Below, piece after piece: positions 13,262-25,810 of a stretch of 64,000 nt of DNA (within the stretch, counting starts at the first letter, position 1; every line of letters starts with the position of its first letter). The position numbers were made by a program, and so were the translations under genes. The DNA comes from Karalla daura (lineage: Eukaryota > Chordata > Actinopteri > Chaetodontiformes > Leiognathidae). The DNA lies in assembly GCA_029224185.1 (NCBI GenBank), contig CM055191.1, forward strand, positions 5,178,036 through 5,242,035, read 5' to 3'. Below the pieces are notes generated by a model. It saw only the letters and a program-made list of their open reading frames with translations, made no database searches and had not been told where the DNA came from.

Positions 13262-13990
13262 CCTTCTTCATTTATCCTTCTCGAACATCACATCACACTA
13301 TCACGTGGAGGACAAGTCACCCGAAGTCGAGATTGCATTTTACAGTGATACACAGACTTTAGATTTTGAGATGAGACTGAAACTCTGACTCATACAGCAA
13401 ATTAGGGAGCCACACCTTTTGATTGTGAAACGTCTTGTTCAAACACTTTGGATGCTGTTGTAAAGCCTCAATATCTAGTTTCCATTTTGCTCTTCTTTTC
13501 TCACTCCATTTATTCTCTCCCAACCAACAATCATGGCACACTGTTACCTAGAGATGAAGCCACCTAATCTCAAAGTGTATTGACAATGCTGGTGGTTTAA
13601 AACTGCAATTGTATACGTATTTAAAACTACACAATATTAAATCTTAGAGACTGTGAAAATGCAGAAACTTCTATGACAAATTACGGAGCCAAACATTTTG
13701 ATTGGAATATAGTGTTAACCGTACTTGACTCTGGATGCTGTGGTAGCTTCAGTCTCCATTTTGTTCCTCTTCTCCCACTTCATTTAATCTTTACAAACTG
13801 ACAAAAACATCATATCACACTCTCACACGCAGATGAAGTCCCCTAATGCTGAGGTGTCTTGGCAATGCTGTGACTTTAAAATTCTTGTGAGACTAAAAAC
13901 ACTAAGTGTCCGAGACTGTGAAACTGTTATCTGACAAATTAGGGAGCAAAACATTTTGCCTGTGACGTTATGTGAAGCTTGTAATTTTAT
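13262..13990. repeat. Decayed tandem repeat, period about 240-280 bp
   Basis: The phrase CAAATTAGGGAGC (or one-base variants) recurs at 13398, 13677 and 13935. TCCATTTTGCTC/TCCATTTTGTTC and the following CATTTA...CA block recur at about 13268, 13506 and 13780. Between these anchors the sequence keeps the same order (GATGCTGT, AGATGAAG, GGCAATGCTG). This indicates roughly two and a half units. Unit function is unknown. Confidence 0.7.
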
Positions 13991-14997
13991 ATGACACTTT
14001 GAGGAGCTGTTGACTTAAAATTTGAGATCAGGGCTATCCAAATATAGCAGCTGAAACTTGCATTTACAACTTCATTTATATTTAGAATTTTAGATATATT
14101 GCACTGCACAACATGAAATCTTGAATGACATGGTGCATGAGGCATGTAGCAATATATAGAAAACACAGTGTATTCTGGTACAGCTACAGTGTAATCAGAA
14201 TACAAATACATTGTTGAAATTAAGGGATTACATGAAGGAAATTTCACACATTTATTCACTCTTGTTTTTGTCTGAGGTGACTGTGAAAATATGTGAGCCA
14301 CTCACTCACTTTATCCTTCTTCACTGCCCCAAACTTTCACAAGAAATTGTGTTTTTCCACACAGGAAGTTGGCAAAACGAGGTTTATCGAATAACTTACA
14401 AATTACATTATAGGCAGGACCTGTATTTTCTGTAGCATAATACATATAAACAGCATCCCCTCCAACGCTGTCGATTGTGACAGAACGTTTTGAACTTTCT
14501 CAGTCTGTGGCTGTAGGGTTGTTTTGATCCTATGGCGGCCTGTTTTTTAATCACCCCCTCCTGCTTTTTGAGAATGTGTCAGCGGCGAGGCAGCGCAGAC
14601 CTGTCTGAATAATCGCAGGTGTCCAGTGCGCCGCGCGGTCGCCTTCGGCCATCCCAGATCACACGCAACACTCTTCCTCCAGCCAACCAATGACTGAACG
14701 CTTCCTCGGGCTCCTCTGCTCCTCTCTAATTCTTCCTGTCTGATATTAGCCCCATGGCGCGTCTTAAAAATCTCATTATTCATTATTCAACACACAGGAC
14801 TGGTGCACGCTCCAACCTGTTCACTTGGAGCCTGTGCACCTTACAAAAAAAGAGAAAGAAAATTGAAAGCTCAAGACTATTCTCCAGATAATCGTTCCTA
14901 CACAGGAAAACTTTTCAGATTTTTAACTCTACCTACTAATAATTGTCATAAAGTCGAGACAACTCATTCATTTATTTTCTCAGCCCCTTGTATTGTG

Positions 14998-15122
14998 ATG
15001 GTCTGCTGGAGTCTATCATATGGCAAGAGGCAGGAAATAGACCTGGTTGGCATGTTAACAATCCTGCGGTCCCAACCAGGGGTTTGAACCTGTGACCTTC
15101 CCACCATGAGGTGACAGATCCC
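14998..15122. mobile_element. Fragment of the dispersed repeat seen at 2040
   Basis: It retains GGAGTCTATCATATGGC, CAACCAGGGGTTTGAACCTG and CCACCATGAGGTGACAG, the end portion of the same repeat type. It is heavily diverged. Confidence 0.5.
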
Positions 15123-16094
15123 CAGAGATCCACTGAGCCTCTCCTACTGTATGATATACTGGTTAATTACCATTTGTAAAGAGAACAAACACAAACAGTT
15201 GTTTAAAGATGTTTAAATGCCTCAAGTTGAATTCTGGAATATATCCTGAAAAAGTGCATTAACTACTGGTTAATCATGTGAATTGTGGACAGACACATCT
15301 TCCTCAATTTATTATCTATTGGAGACAATTTTACTCCAAAAACGTAATCACGTTTATGCCACTTTCACTCTTCGCTACACTTAAAAAGCATATCAAGGTG
15401 AGCCGGTTCAAGCTTTCATTTTTACAGTGTTGGGCAGTTGAAGTCTCTCTTCCTCCCACCTCTGTCCTGCCTCACCCCTCCACCCCCACCCACCCCCCAC
15501 CCCCACCTTCTCCCCTCTCTCCCGGGGCTGCTCATACCCCTGTTGTCTCTCGCTGCCACACCTGGTAACTACAAACTTGTACACAATAATAACAGCCCGC
15601 TGTATCCATCTATCTCTCTATCTAGCCTGTCGGCAGTTAGTGGAGTGGCTGAGAGACTCACAGGCGTGAAAGGTCAGTTAATCAATGGCGCGCAATTTGA
15701 CAAATCCCAGCGACTCTTATCATCCTCACGGGCGTTTAGGGGCAGAGAGGAGGACCACCGAGATAAATGCTTAATCCTGGCTGCACTGTGTGTGTGTGTG
15801 TGTGTGTGCGTGTGTGTGTGTGTGAGGGAGAGAGAGAGAGAGGACAGATACTGAGGTGCTTGGAAGCAGATGGACATTCATACTGTACAGGTTTGGAAAG
15901 AGTAGTGAGGACCAGGAAAAACGGAGAAGACCTGGAAGTGGCTCAGAGTGGCTCAGAGCAAAACTGAAAGGCCAAAATCTTCTTGTCTGCATTAGAAATG
16001 ACAGATTCTCTTTTTAGTTCTGTCACACACACAGAAAAGGGCAACTTTGTGGCTTCTCAGAAACATCAAATCCGCCTCGGGCTGGACTGGACAG

Positions 16095-16131
<37 letters not shown>

Positions 16132-16811
16132 ACGCACACACCTACCGGGCTGACACAGAAATCCTGGCTGGATCACGGTTATGGCTCCGTCACTGCGTGT
16201 AAAGTTGAGAAAAACCCGAGGAAAACAAAGGTGTATGAGTGGTTGAATTCTCCTGTGGCATGTTACCCCGCCTGCAGCAGTGTGCAACCAAGAGGAAAAT
16301 GAGCTTTTGTCCACAAGGCTGGCCTCTTTTTTCCCCCCTTCCCTCTGTTTTTTTTTTTGTCAAACTGCAGGGGTTTGGAAGGTGGCACAATCTCTTTGCT
16401 CTTACACCCTTAACAAGGATCAGACCGGTGTGACACGCTACCGAGATTTGTTTTGTACCCAAGTGCGATGAACTGTCTACTTCCTGTTTTTTTTTTCTTA
16501 TATGAATCCAATTTAAGTTACTGATCAAATCATTGTTGTGTTCACCAGAAGCAGTATCTTGACTGCTTGAGGAAACCCATAGACCAGGGGTGGATAGTTT
16601 ATCTTTTTCAAGGAGGAGGAATCTTGTCTGCTTCGGAGGCTAGAGGAATAAACCAAAAACTCAATCCAGTTCATTATTAATTATCCTTTTTTTTAATTAA
16701 AGTATCTTTTATATGGTTTTATTAACTGCTGAGTGGATGTTATGATTTGACTATAACATTCTGGAGCAGCGATAGTAAAAACATTTTCTGTATATATATA
16801 TTTATGTCCAG

Positions 16812-16875
16812 GAAGGACTCAAAGTAGAGCCACCGCTCCTCCATGTCAAGCCAAGCCGAGCTGAGGTGGTTTAAT
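16812..16875 (+). mobile_element. Short fragment of LINE 3' coding end
   Basis: GTAGAGCCACCGCTCCTCCATG followed by GAGCTGAGGTGG parallels the segment in the longer relic at 61955-62335 (GTAGAGCAGCTGCTACTCCTCC and GAGGTGGTTCAGG). About 60 bp only. The surrounding sequence is not recognisably LINE. Confidence 0.5.
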
Positions 16876-18039
16876 CAACCTACACAATTTCAAAAATTTG
16901 ATCAACTTCATCCAAAAAAGCTGCGTTCTTTCTCAGGACATACCATGGCTGCAGAGTCAGCTGACTGTTTTTTGTCACTTTGGGAGTTGTCCTATAGCTC
17001 CTCCCATATGTGGAAGTAAATTACCTCAGATGTCCACTCTGTACCAGACACGCTCCTGGATTTCTCTGTGGAGATTCAGGTTCCTTAAATGCATCGAGCC
17101 ACAAACTAAGCACATGGCTCAACATTAGCATGGCACACCCATGTTGCCACATGTACTATAATTATCATATCTGTGCGATCGTTTTAGCGGCTGCGTGATG
17201 TGCGATCAATAATAATGTCATAACGTAATTTGGATGTTTGAATAGAGCCACAACAAAACCTCGTTTGAGCAACTAACCGATCACATCAGTGCCACTGACG
17301 CCAGGCGCTAGCACAAGCTACGTGTCATTGTGTTTAGCCTGTTAGTTGATGGTTTAAGCTGCCTCTGTTTAAAACAGTAGTGCAGTGTGTATGTTTGGGC
17401 TTTTATTTTGCAGATCAAATATGGTAATTGTGGTTATAGATGTGTGACACATAGACCCTATAGCCTGTGAAGATACCAGCAGTTTCCCTCTATGCAGATG
17501 ATGAAACCTCCATATTAGAACCAGGTGGTGCCCGTAGCGTAGCTTTGCAAGCACATATGGTAAAAATTTGCAAGTGGTTACAAGTTGTAGTTTTGTCAAA
17601 ATACATTCATTTATAGTCGATATTTTCTCTCTGGCAATGCTGCGGAGTGATGGTAACCTAATTCATCTCTCTCGTAGCGGTCCACGCATTACAGCGACAT
17701 GTTAGCATGCACGTGTGAATGTACACACCATAGTTAATGGGAAAAGAGAAAATTGCTTCACTACAGCATAATGTGCATGATGTAAATGTCTTACTTATGT
17801 TTGATTCCTAATTTTCCATTGACCTCACACGCTGTAAAGCGTCCAGGTCTGCCAGAGACAGACGCCTGAGTCCTTTATCTCCATCTCATCACAAATTCAA
17901 TGTAATTCAATTGAGATTAGTTGCACTGGCATGACAGCAGATCCCTAGTATTGCCAAAGCACTTAGTAGGCAATGACAGGAGCACATCGATGTGTGCTAA
18001 CACGTACGTACACAAAACCCTGCGACTGACCAACCTTGT

Positions 18040-18720
18040 AGAGAGAGAGAGAGAGAGAGAGAGAATCTCAGGGATGGAAAGAGAAAGAGAGAGGGAGAGG
18101 ATGGGGAGCTAGAGTGACAGGAGAGTCAAAAAGGTTTGGGTAAAATCTCAGGATGACAAAGTTAAAGGATGATAGAAAGTTGTCGAAAGAGTGTGGAAAG
18201 AAGAGGAGAAAAATGATGAGGGGACCCGGATGATGAGCGGGGCTGAGGCATGACAGAGAGTGTCCAAAAAGATGAGAGAATGATTGACTCACAGGGGGGA
18301 GAAAGAAGGAGGGAGATGAAATGGCGAAAGAAGGAGGTCTGAGATGACGGAGAGCATAGCACAAAAAAAAGAGTGATGCTGAAAGAGGAAGAGGAGTAGG
18401 AGGAGGAGGAAGGAGTGCGGCAGAGTGAGCGGGGCCGAAGACAGCGAAAGAGAGGATGAGAGATAAAGGGAACGAGGGAGGATAAAATGTTTAAGAGTGA
18501 TGTACGAGAAGAGGGGAGAGGAAGAGATTTACTAGAAGAGAGATTAAGTCAAGTTGTCCCCGGTCAGTCATTAATCCGATTTAAGAGCAATTAAGGTGAG
18601 ACTGATTCCTTCCTCGAGAGAGAGAAATAGATGGAGAGGGTGAAGAGAGGGGCGGAGAAGAGAGGAGACAGCAAGACAGAGGGAGACAGAGAGAGAAGAA
18701 AAGAGTGATTGAAACGGAAA
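18040..18720 (+). repeat. Purine-rich tract with (GA)n
   Basis: A pure GA run (18040-18064) opens about 680 bp in which the + strand is mostly A and G. No coding content is supported. Confidence 0.7.
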
Positions 18721-21140
18721 AGTGGGAGAATACAACAAGGGTGTGAACCTTGAATGCCAGACAGTGGACAAATATTTCACATAGTTATTCACCTCAGTAC
18801 AAATATTTTACTGCGGTACCCCTTAAATCTTGATTACTCTACATGTAAAGTAGGAAACCTGTTAAAGGTCAAATAGAGGTCATAATCATTGATCATATAT
18901 GTGTTTTTTTTAATGGATCCTGCTCCTATCGCTATCCCCTCTCCTAACTAATGCTTTGCTCCGCTCTTGTGCTTGTGTAAAATGAAAATTAATTTTTGGA
19001 GGATTTATTTCGTGGATTATCTTACTCGTTTCCTGGGGTCGTTGTGAGAATCGGCATAGCTTAATTAATGGCAATTACATATAAATTATATTCCACATAT
19101 ATATTCCACAACTGTAAGATATGGTGCTCTTTGCCTGTCTCGTTAGTGACGATTTAGACGGGCGGACATGATGTGATGTCACGTAATGAAGTGCTTGTTT
19201 CCAGGGATCAGTTTCATGTTTTTGGCTGGACATTAAAGTGATCCCAGCCAGACGGCATATCCTCACTTGTTATGCATCCACAGCCAAAGGTAATACAGAG
19301 CATCGTAAAAGATATATGTAGAGCAGAATTTTTGCTATTACTATGCTCGCTTTTGTGATGTAATTTGAGCCAGAGTTGTGAATTTATTTATACAGCTCGA
19401 AGGGATTTTTTTTTCTTGTGTTTGGTACAAAAATATGAGCAAGGTGAATGGTATAAATATGCAACACAGGACAACAATTCAATAAATGTATGTTCACAGT
19501 TTAGTCGAATGTAATGCGTCCCATCTGAACCTGATGAATCATATTTGGTCAGAAAATGTAAAAGTGTTTTTTGGACACGTTTTCATTTTTGAATAACAGC
19601 GAAAACAGTGACATCGTATCGCCAAACAACAAATAATTCAGACAATTAAAACTCCATGTTCCTCTTTTCTTTTTTTCCCCTCTCAGGAACAGGATTAGCA
19701 CACAATACTGAAGTCTGTGTTTCAATGAATGAGGTGCACCGTCACTTGAACACACCTTACAGTCCAGGAAGGGTGTCTCGACCCCTCAGATGACGAACTC
19801 TAATGCAGATTTGGATAAATACGGCGAATGCTGTGGTTTTTCCCTGCACTCCTGTATCTCTGGAATCACTGTGGATCTCAGTGGAAGTCGGCCTGGCAGA
19901 AGTGAAATGTGAGAGCAGCCAAGCAGGACATCCAGTCTGCATGTTGGAGCTCTGCTAGCACCTGCGAGCCTGTTCCTCTGAGAGCGAGCGAGCGGGCGGC
20001 TGTAAAGTTGAGTTTAAGGTGACAGCACAGAGGAAAAAAAACAACAAAAAACAAAAAAAGTTAAAGGAGGTACAGCGACAGAGAGCGAGGCGCGGGGTGG
20101 ACAAATCTCCTTTGAATGAAAATGGAAAGAAAGCGCAGTGGCAGTGATGGTAGCTTCCCTCCTTCCTTCCTCCTCCTCCTCCTCCTCCTCCTCCTCCTCC
20201 TCCTCCAGTCCCTGTGCTGGGTGTACTCTGTTGTTCCAGATGTGTATCAGAGGTCCCGGGGTCGACAGAGGGGTCCCTCCACCGCTGTAGCATTTCTGTG
20301 TCTATCGGGAGATGGTGGACCCGATAGCTCGGCCGCCTGACACGTACACAACAGTACATAAATCAAACACACACATACACACGCTCGCTCCATTTATCTC
20401 CCGCTCGAGCAGCGCCATGTGATAGCAGCCAACTCTGCATAGAATCAGAGAGGGGAAGAGAGAGAGAGAGAGAGGGAGAGAGAGGGAGAGGTTGCGGTCT
20501 GTCTTGTTAAGTGGGAAAGTAATGGGAAGCCGTGAAAGGTTTACTTCTGTCGCCGTCGTCTCTATTGTTCCGGCGTCTGTGCTTCTTTTGTTTGATGAGC
20601 GGTATGTAGCCCACTCGGCTGCGTCCGTAATTGCTGTTCCACGTAACTGCAGGCCAACAGCGTGTCATTACCGAACCCTGAAGTTGAGGCTGAGGATGAG
20701 GATGAGGCGCAGGAAAGGATGAAAGCAGAGGTCATGGATTTTGTCGTGCAACATTTTGCACGATTTCATCGAGTTACGACGCTGAATACATCTGTTTTTT
20801 TTAAAAGCCACTCACAATTACATGGAAAATTACCTACACATCTCCTGGTTTGATTTCATTTTTTACCCTTTTTTTGTGCCCTATCAGTTCTATATTTTTT
20901 TTCCTTTTGTGGTGCAGTTTCTGCTCCAATCTATAGCCCATCACAAGTCCCAGATTGAGAGGCCATTTGGCTGCTGTTGACAGGAGGGAGCAGCTATTGA
21001 CAGGGCCCTGCCGGGGAGGCGTGTCTCAGCCTGCGCGTCCAAAGCATTTGTGGCGTTTAATACACTGTAGCAGTGGTCTTCGCAGCCCTCACACTGCATG
21101 CTACTGCCATAGGGATCAATATGCACTGGGTTAGAGAGAA
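18721..21140. other. Non-coding stretch
   Basis: No gene is supported. It has TTAATTAATGGCAATTA at about 19060, a (TCC)n microsatellite at 20170-20206, and a GA-rich run at 20457-20490. The rest is unique sequence of unknown role. Confidence 0.55.
20170..20206 (+). repeat. (TCC)n microsatellite
   Basis: Twelve or so TCC units. It creates polyleucine and polyglycine frames on opposite strands that are not genes. Confidence 0.9.
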
Positions 21141-21620
21141 ATGAACCATCTGATGCACACTCAGAGAGGGGGATGAGGGGAGAAAGAGTGAGAGAGACGG
21201 AAACAGCTGGGAGGGGTGGGTTTGCTGGGGATTTAGAGGAAAAAGAGAGAGGAACCAGCTTAAAAAGGAGAGGGGGGGTTGCAAAAGAAGGAGAAGAGAG
21301 GAGAGGAAATGATTAGAGGTGCAGTTTAAAAGACATGGAGGCAGAGCGCTGCCCAGCACAAAGATAGATAGCAAAGGAGAGAAAGTGGTCAGCGGGTTGA
21401 AAGAGACGTTCAGCTGGGAGAGAAAACAGATTGGAGTGAACGAGGATAGACACTGAAAAAGAGGAAGACTCTAGACACCAGGGAGGATACACACAGGAAA
21501 GGAAAAAAGACATAAGGGAAGAGTAGAGTGGGAGATAGGAAGGGAGGGGGGAAAACAGAGAGAGAGGGGGGTGCGGGGGAAGGATGAGGAGGAAGGGAAG
21601 GGAGGGGAGGGGGGTAAAAT
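21141..21620 (+). repeat. Purine-rich tract
   Basis: About 480 bp with strong A+G bias on the + strand and no exact repeat unit. It ends at AATTGGGGCGGATCAATAGTG, a non-repetitive stretch. Confidence 0.6.
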
Positions 21621-23734
21621 TTCCATCAGGTTTTCAATTGGGGCGGATCAATAGTGTATTAGAGCTCACCTTGACCCCGTCTCTCCCCCCTTCTCCCCGG
21701 CCCGGCACACAGGCCAAGCTACTCTCGCTCACAGCAGGGGACGGAGAGGGGGAGAGATTGCATTACGGCCTCCCTTTCTCGGACCAAAGTGGCAGAAAAT
21801 GGCACAATAAAAGCGAGAGCGGACAGAAAGAAAGAGGAAAACTAAGTCGCGGCGGGCAGAGAAACACCCAACGCGGGGAGACGAGGAGTAAGAGGGAAAG
21901 CGGGGAGCGCCGGAGGAGACACCAGCGGGTGATGTCGCGCCGGTTTGGACGGAGATTTTCCAGGAGTGGAAAGCGGTCGAGAGACAGGGATCCGTGCATG
22001 TCTTGCCTGTGCTTGTATCACCGTGAGAAGGAGTGCATCAGCAGCACAGAGTGTCGTCGACGTATCGTTAAATACATACAGCGTGCAAACACACATTTGC
22101 ATAGAGAAATTGTTGGCGTAATTGTGCACACTCGCAGGGACCGTTCAACCTTGATGCGTAGTGCTCTGTATTGCAGCACGCAGTGTCCTATGGGTTATAT
22201 TTGTGCTGTCGGTGTGGGTCATCACGTCTGCATATAGAGCGTTCGCACTCGCTCATGCATAAGCCAGATCTAATGGGACGTTTGTGGCGGCTCATTTGTG
22301 TTGTTTTGTTTTGTTCGTATGATGTATTTGAAAAACATGAGCCGTATGGACCGCCTAACCTTGATCATAATCATCTTAAGCAAAGAAAGGCTCAACTTAA
22401 AGCTGCATTCATGACAAGTAGATTGCATAAAATCAAACCAAATCGGGCCCACGGTAACAGGGCATCTGGTTGTGTGTACCACACAGGTGTCCCTAGAAAT
22501 TGCATCCATATTTGTTGATTGTGCGCCTCACAGTTTACATCCAACATTCACGTTGCCAGAGCTGGCAGCAGTGAGCACATTAGAAATGTGCTCATTAAAG
22601 GCGTGACAATCCCATTTGATGGAACAAATCTCTCCTTTGTTAAATAGTGTGACTGTGTACGCAGTCTGCATTTCACTCGTGCTTTGTGGGCACAGCCACA
22701 TCCTGGAGTGGATTTTTACGCCTCTCTTCCATTTTCCTCCATTTTGCACACATCTATCTGGTGACTGGGTGTGCAGGTGATCTACGTACAAACTTTCCCT
22801 AAACTGAGCAAGTATTGTAGATATGCAGATTGTAGACTTCCATCGTAGGGCTTAAAAAGACATTTCATTCAAGCAAGCACTTGTGTTCTTGGACAATAAT
22901 GGTCCACAGTACAACAACTTTGGTCTCATCCGAGCATCCGAGGAAAACTTCTAGCTTTTAAATTACTGAACCACTTAGGTTTTTACTCCATTCACTGGTT
23001 CCTGAACATATTGGATAGAAATGGTCGCCAAATAATGCGCTAAAAATGGCTAATGTGCTCCAGAGCTGGCTTGCAGCTTCCTACCATTTGACTCATTTGA
23101 TTGTTAATTATCAGTGTCACTTATGTCTAGGTTTGGAATTTTATGGTAACATTATGCAACTCAGGCTGGTTGTCCATAGGATATAATGGAGTTGACATAC
23201 AGGCAGGACAGAAGGACACACTCTATCACTGAAGGACAGAGAGCCACGTAAATTCAAATGATTAATTATCTGCATCGCTTATGCAGGATTGAGATTTCCA
23301 TATGGAACTATATGATTTCCATAAAGTATGATATGAGACTTTTTCCTTTTTTCTCAGGGTTGGCTGGGCTTTCAGAATAAGTTGCATGCGAAGGACGCCC
23401 TCCATCACCGGAGGACAGAGCGAGAGAGACGTGTGGCTGCAGGTGGAGGACAGAGGCAGGGGGCAGAGGGGAGCAGAGGAGGAGGAGGAGGGGGGCTTGA
23501 ATAAAAAAAATTGATCCGGGAATTTAGCATTTAGACACAGTTTACAAAGCAATATAGCAGGGGTGGGTGTGTGTGGGGGACACGCAGCAGAAGGGGACCG
23601 TGCAGGGGAGGACACTTAACTTTACAATAGGTCAACCCGCGGTCTGTTTTGCCTACAACTGTATAGAGGCCAGAAAATCAAAACAAGCAAAACCGCGATT
23701 CTCAGATCGTCCTCTCTTTGCGATCCATCTCTGG

Positions 23735-23767
<33 letters not shown>

Positions 23768-24289
23768 ATGTAGCTGTTTAGACAGGAGCTTGTTTGGAGA
23801 AGCGCAGAACCTACTAGCAGCACCATCCTCATCTCTTCCCCACATTTCCTAATGCTGTTCCTATTGTCACCCATCCACACTCCAATGCACATGCACACGC
23901 CAAGACGCCCGACAACAGCACACAAACGTGTCTCAGACACACGCACACACACACACACACACAGAAGCACACAAACTCGGTCCCACTCGCTGAGGGGGAG
24001 AAAAGGGAAGAAAAAAGGAGAGAAAAAAGAAATCGATCGCCGGGGATAGCGGTGCGCGTCGGAGAATCGTATCTTGTCAAAATAATATATTACCCTCATC
24101 CCTGCCTGATCGATGCGGTGGATTAGGGACGGAGGGCTCCCTCTCTCTCTCTCTCTCTCCCTCCTCTCTCTCCCCCCTCTTTCCTCCTCGGTGCTTGGTG
24201 CAGTTTAATATTTACCTCCGTGAAAGAGCGGCCGCGACGGCTCTCAGCCCTAATTGATTCCGACACATGGGGCTCTGTGCTCGGGCTGC
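21621..24289. other. Non-coding stretch
   Basis: No supported gene. It contains a GT run at 23735-23765, an AC run at 23940-23962 and CT-rich sequence at 24145-24180. The 217-codon frame starting at 21584 is arginine-rich because of purine-rich sequence and has no recognisable domain. Confidence 0.55.
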
Positions 24290-25170
24290 GGATGAGAGTA
24301 GGGAGGGCCCGGCTGGAATGCAATGCGGATGGGGATGAGAGAAAGGAGAAAAGGGAAGCTAAGAAGAGAGAAGAGAAAAAAAAAGAAGAGAGGGAAGGAG
24401 AGACAGACAAAAGAGGGGGATGAGAGAGGAGAGGAAGAAAGGGGGGGTAAGAGATGTGGGAGGTATAGATGCAGGGAGAGAATGGGGACTGGAGGGGAAG
24501 ACAACAGTGTGAACAGCCATGAAATGTGGGGAAATGTGATGAATGCATATTTCAAGGAGGGGAGAGATAAAAGGAAGGAGACAGAAGCCGCAGGAAGGAA
24601 AGGCAAAAGTGAAAAGGCCAAAAATAAAGTGGATGGCGTAAAGTTTGAGAGAGACGGATGAACTGAAAAGCCCACGGAGGAAACAGTGGAGGAAATATAG
24701 TTGGAAAGGTGTGAGATGGTGATGGTGGGGGGGGAAAGCCTGGGGTACAGAGAGAGAGGGATGGTGGTAGCACAAATAGGAGGCAGAGGGATGAATGGAA
24801 TGGATCGCGGGGAGGAAATGAATCAGGAAGAATGAGGGAAACGGGAGAGGAGTAGGTGGAAATGGAGACGGCACCACGGGAAACGGCTTCCGGGAGAGCC
24901 GGGCAGAGGGACGGGAGGGATGAGGGGCCGAGCAGAGCAAATGAGAGGGGATTAAGAGAGCGACATGAAGATGGATAGAAAGGCAGGGGTGAAACATGAC
25001 GGCTGCGATGTAGAGCGCCAATAAAAGCGCGAGGACGGGGAGGAAAGACGAGGAGGGGAGGGAGATGGGGGGGGGAAACAGAAGAGGAGCCCGGCGCAGA
25101 GGTGACAGAATGATATCAGGTGGGATAGACAGAAAACAGGAGTGATAGCGGAGCGAGAGGCGGGAGGCTG
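24290..25170 (+). repeat. Long purine-rich tract (about 0.9 kb)
   Basis: The + strand is overwhelmingly A and G, with little exact periodicity. The long minus-strand frames here (up to 220 codons) are serine/proline/leucine-rich readings of the pyrimidine strand and are not taken as genes. Confidence 0.75.
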
Positions 25171-25598
25171 GAGAGGGACCATATTTTCCGCTGAAGGAAC
25201 TGGCCTGTCACGCTGTTCCGCCAGCCCAGAGCAGCTCTATAAAATACAGGGAGCAGGCGGGTGGGTCGTGTCGGGTGACTTATGTGTATATCTAGGCTTT
25301 GTCAATATTTCTTTCTGTCTTCGTTCCGTCTCTGTTCCTCGTATTGCTCCCCATGCTGCTTCTCTCCAACTCCTATCCTTGTTACAAGAGTGTTTGGCCC
25401 AGTTTAGTGAGACAGCCGTCACTGCAGGCACCCTATTCAAGCATCCCTCCATCCCTCCATCCATCCTTTCATTATCTCACCCTTTTTGTACCCAAAGGTG
25501 ATGTGGGGGTCTGGTGAGGCCTGTATCTCCAGCACACAAGGGGTGAAGGTTTGAAGATTATTCTTGTTCCGTTTGGGTCATGCTTCATGAAAAGTAAT

Positions 25599-25810
25599 GT
25601 TGTTATGAACTGGAACTTTAAATAAAGTTTAATTGAATTGTAGGGTGGGACATTTGGCCAACCTATAGGGTAACTTAAGAGTCCCCAATTGAGGTGAATG
25701 TGGATGTCTATGGACTGTGGAGGAAGCTGGAAGAAACATGTCCAACTGGGATTAAAACCAGTTACCTTCTAGATTTGATGCTATGCATGGTCCCATCCAC
25801 TTTGTCACCT
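25599..25810. mobile_element. Retroelement tail plus dispersed-repeat fragment
   Basis: GTTATGAACTGGAAC followed by TTTAAATAAAGTTTAATTGAATTG is a typical teleost non-LTR 3' terminus. It is followed by a diverged fragment of the repeat seen at 2040 (GAGTCCCCAATTGAGGTGAATG, TGGACTGTGGAGGAAGC). The two parts may be separate insertions. Confidence 0.5.

Larger units (their letters stand above)
14000..18039. other. Non-coding stretch
   Basis: No supported gene. It contains a repeat scrap at about 14998-15120, GT and GA runs at 15787-15842, an AC run at 16097-16126, a small LINE fragment at 16812-16875, and a scrap at 17885-17985 with TTGCACTGGCATGAC and TATTGCCAAAGCAC that resembles a dispersed fish repeat. 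Confidence 0.55.

Noticed and set aside
21584..22237. 217-codon + frame
   Set aside because: Arg/Gly/Glu-rich because of GA-rich DNA. No recognisable domain, and the second half has arbitrary composition.
24359..25021. 220-codon minus-strand frame rich in Ser, Pro and Leu
   Set aside because: Translation of the pyrimidine strand of a purine-rich tract. It has no domain and no splice context.
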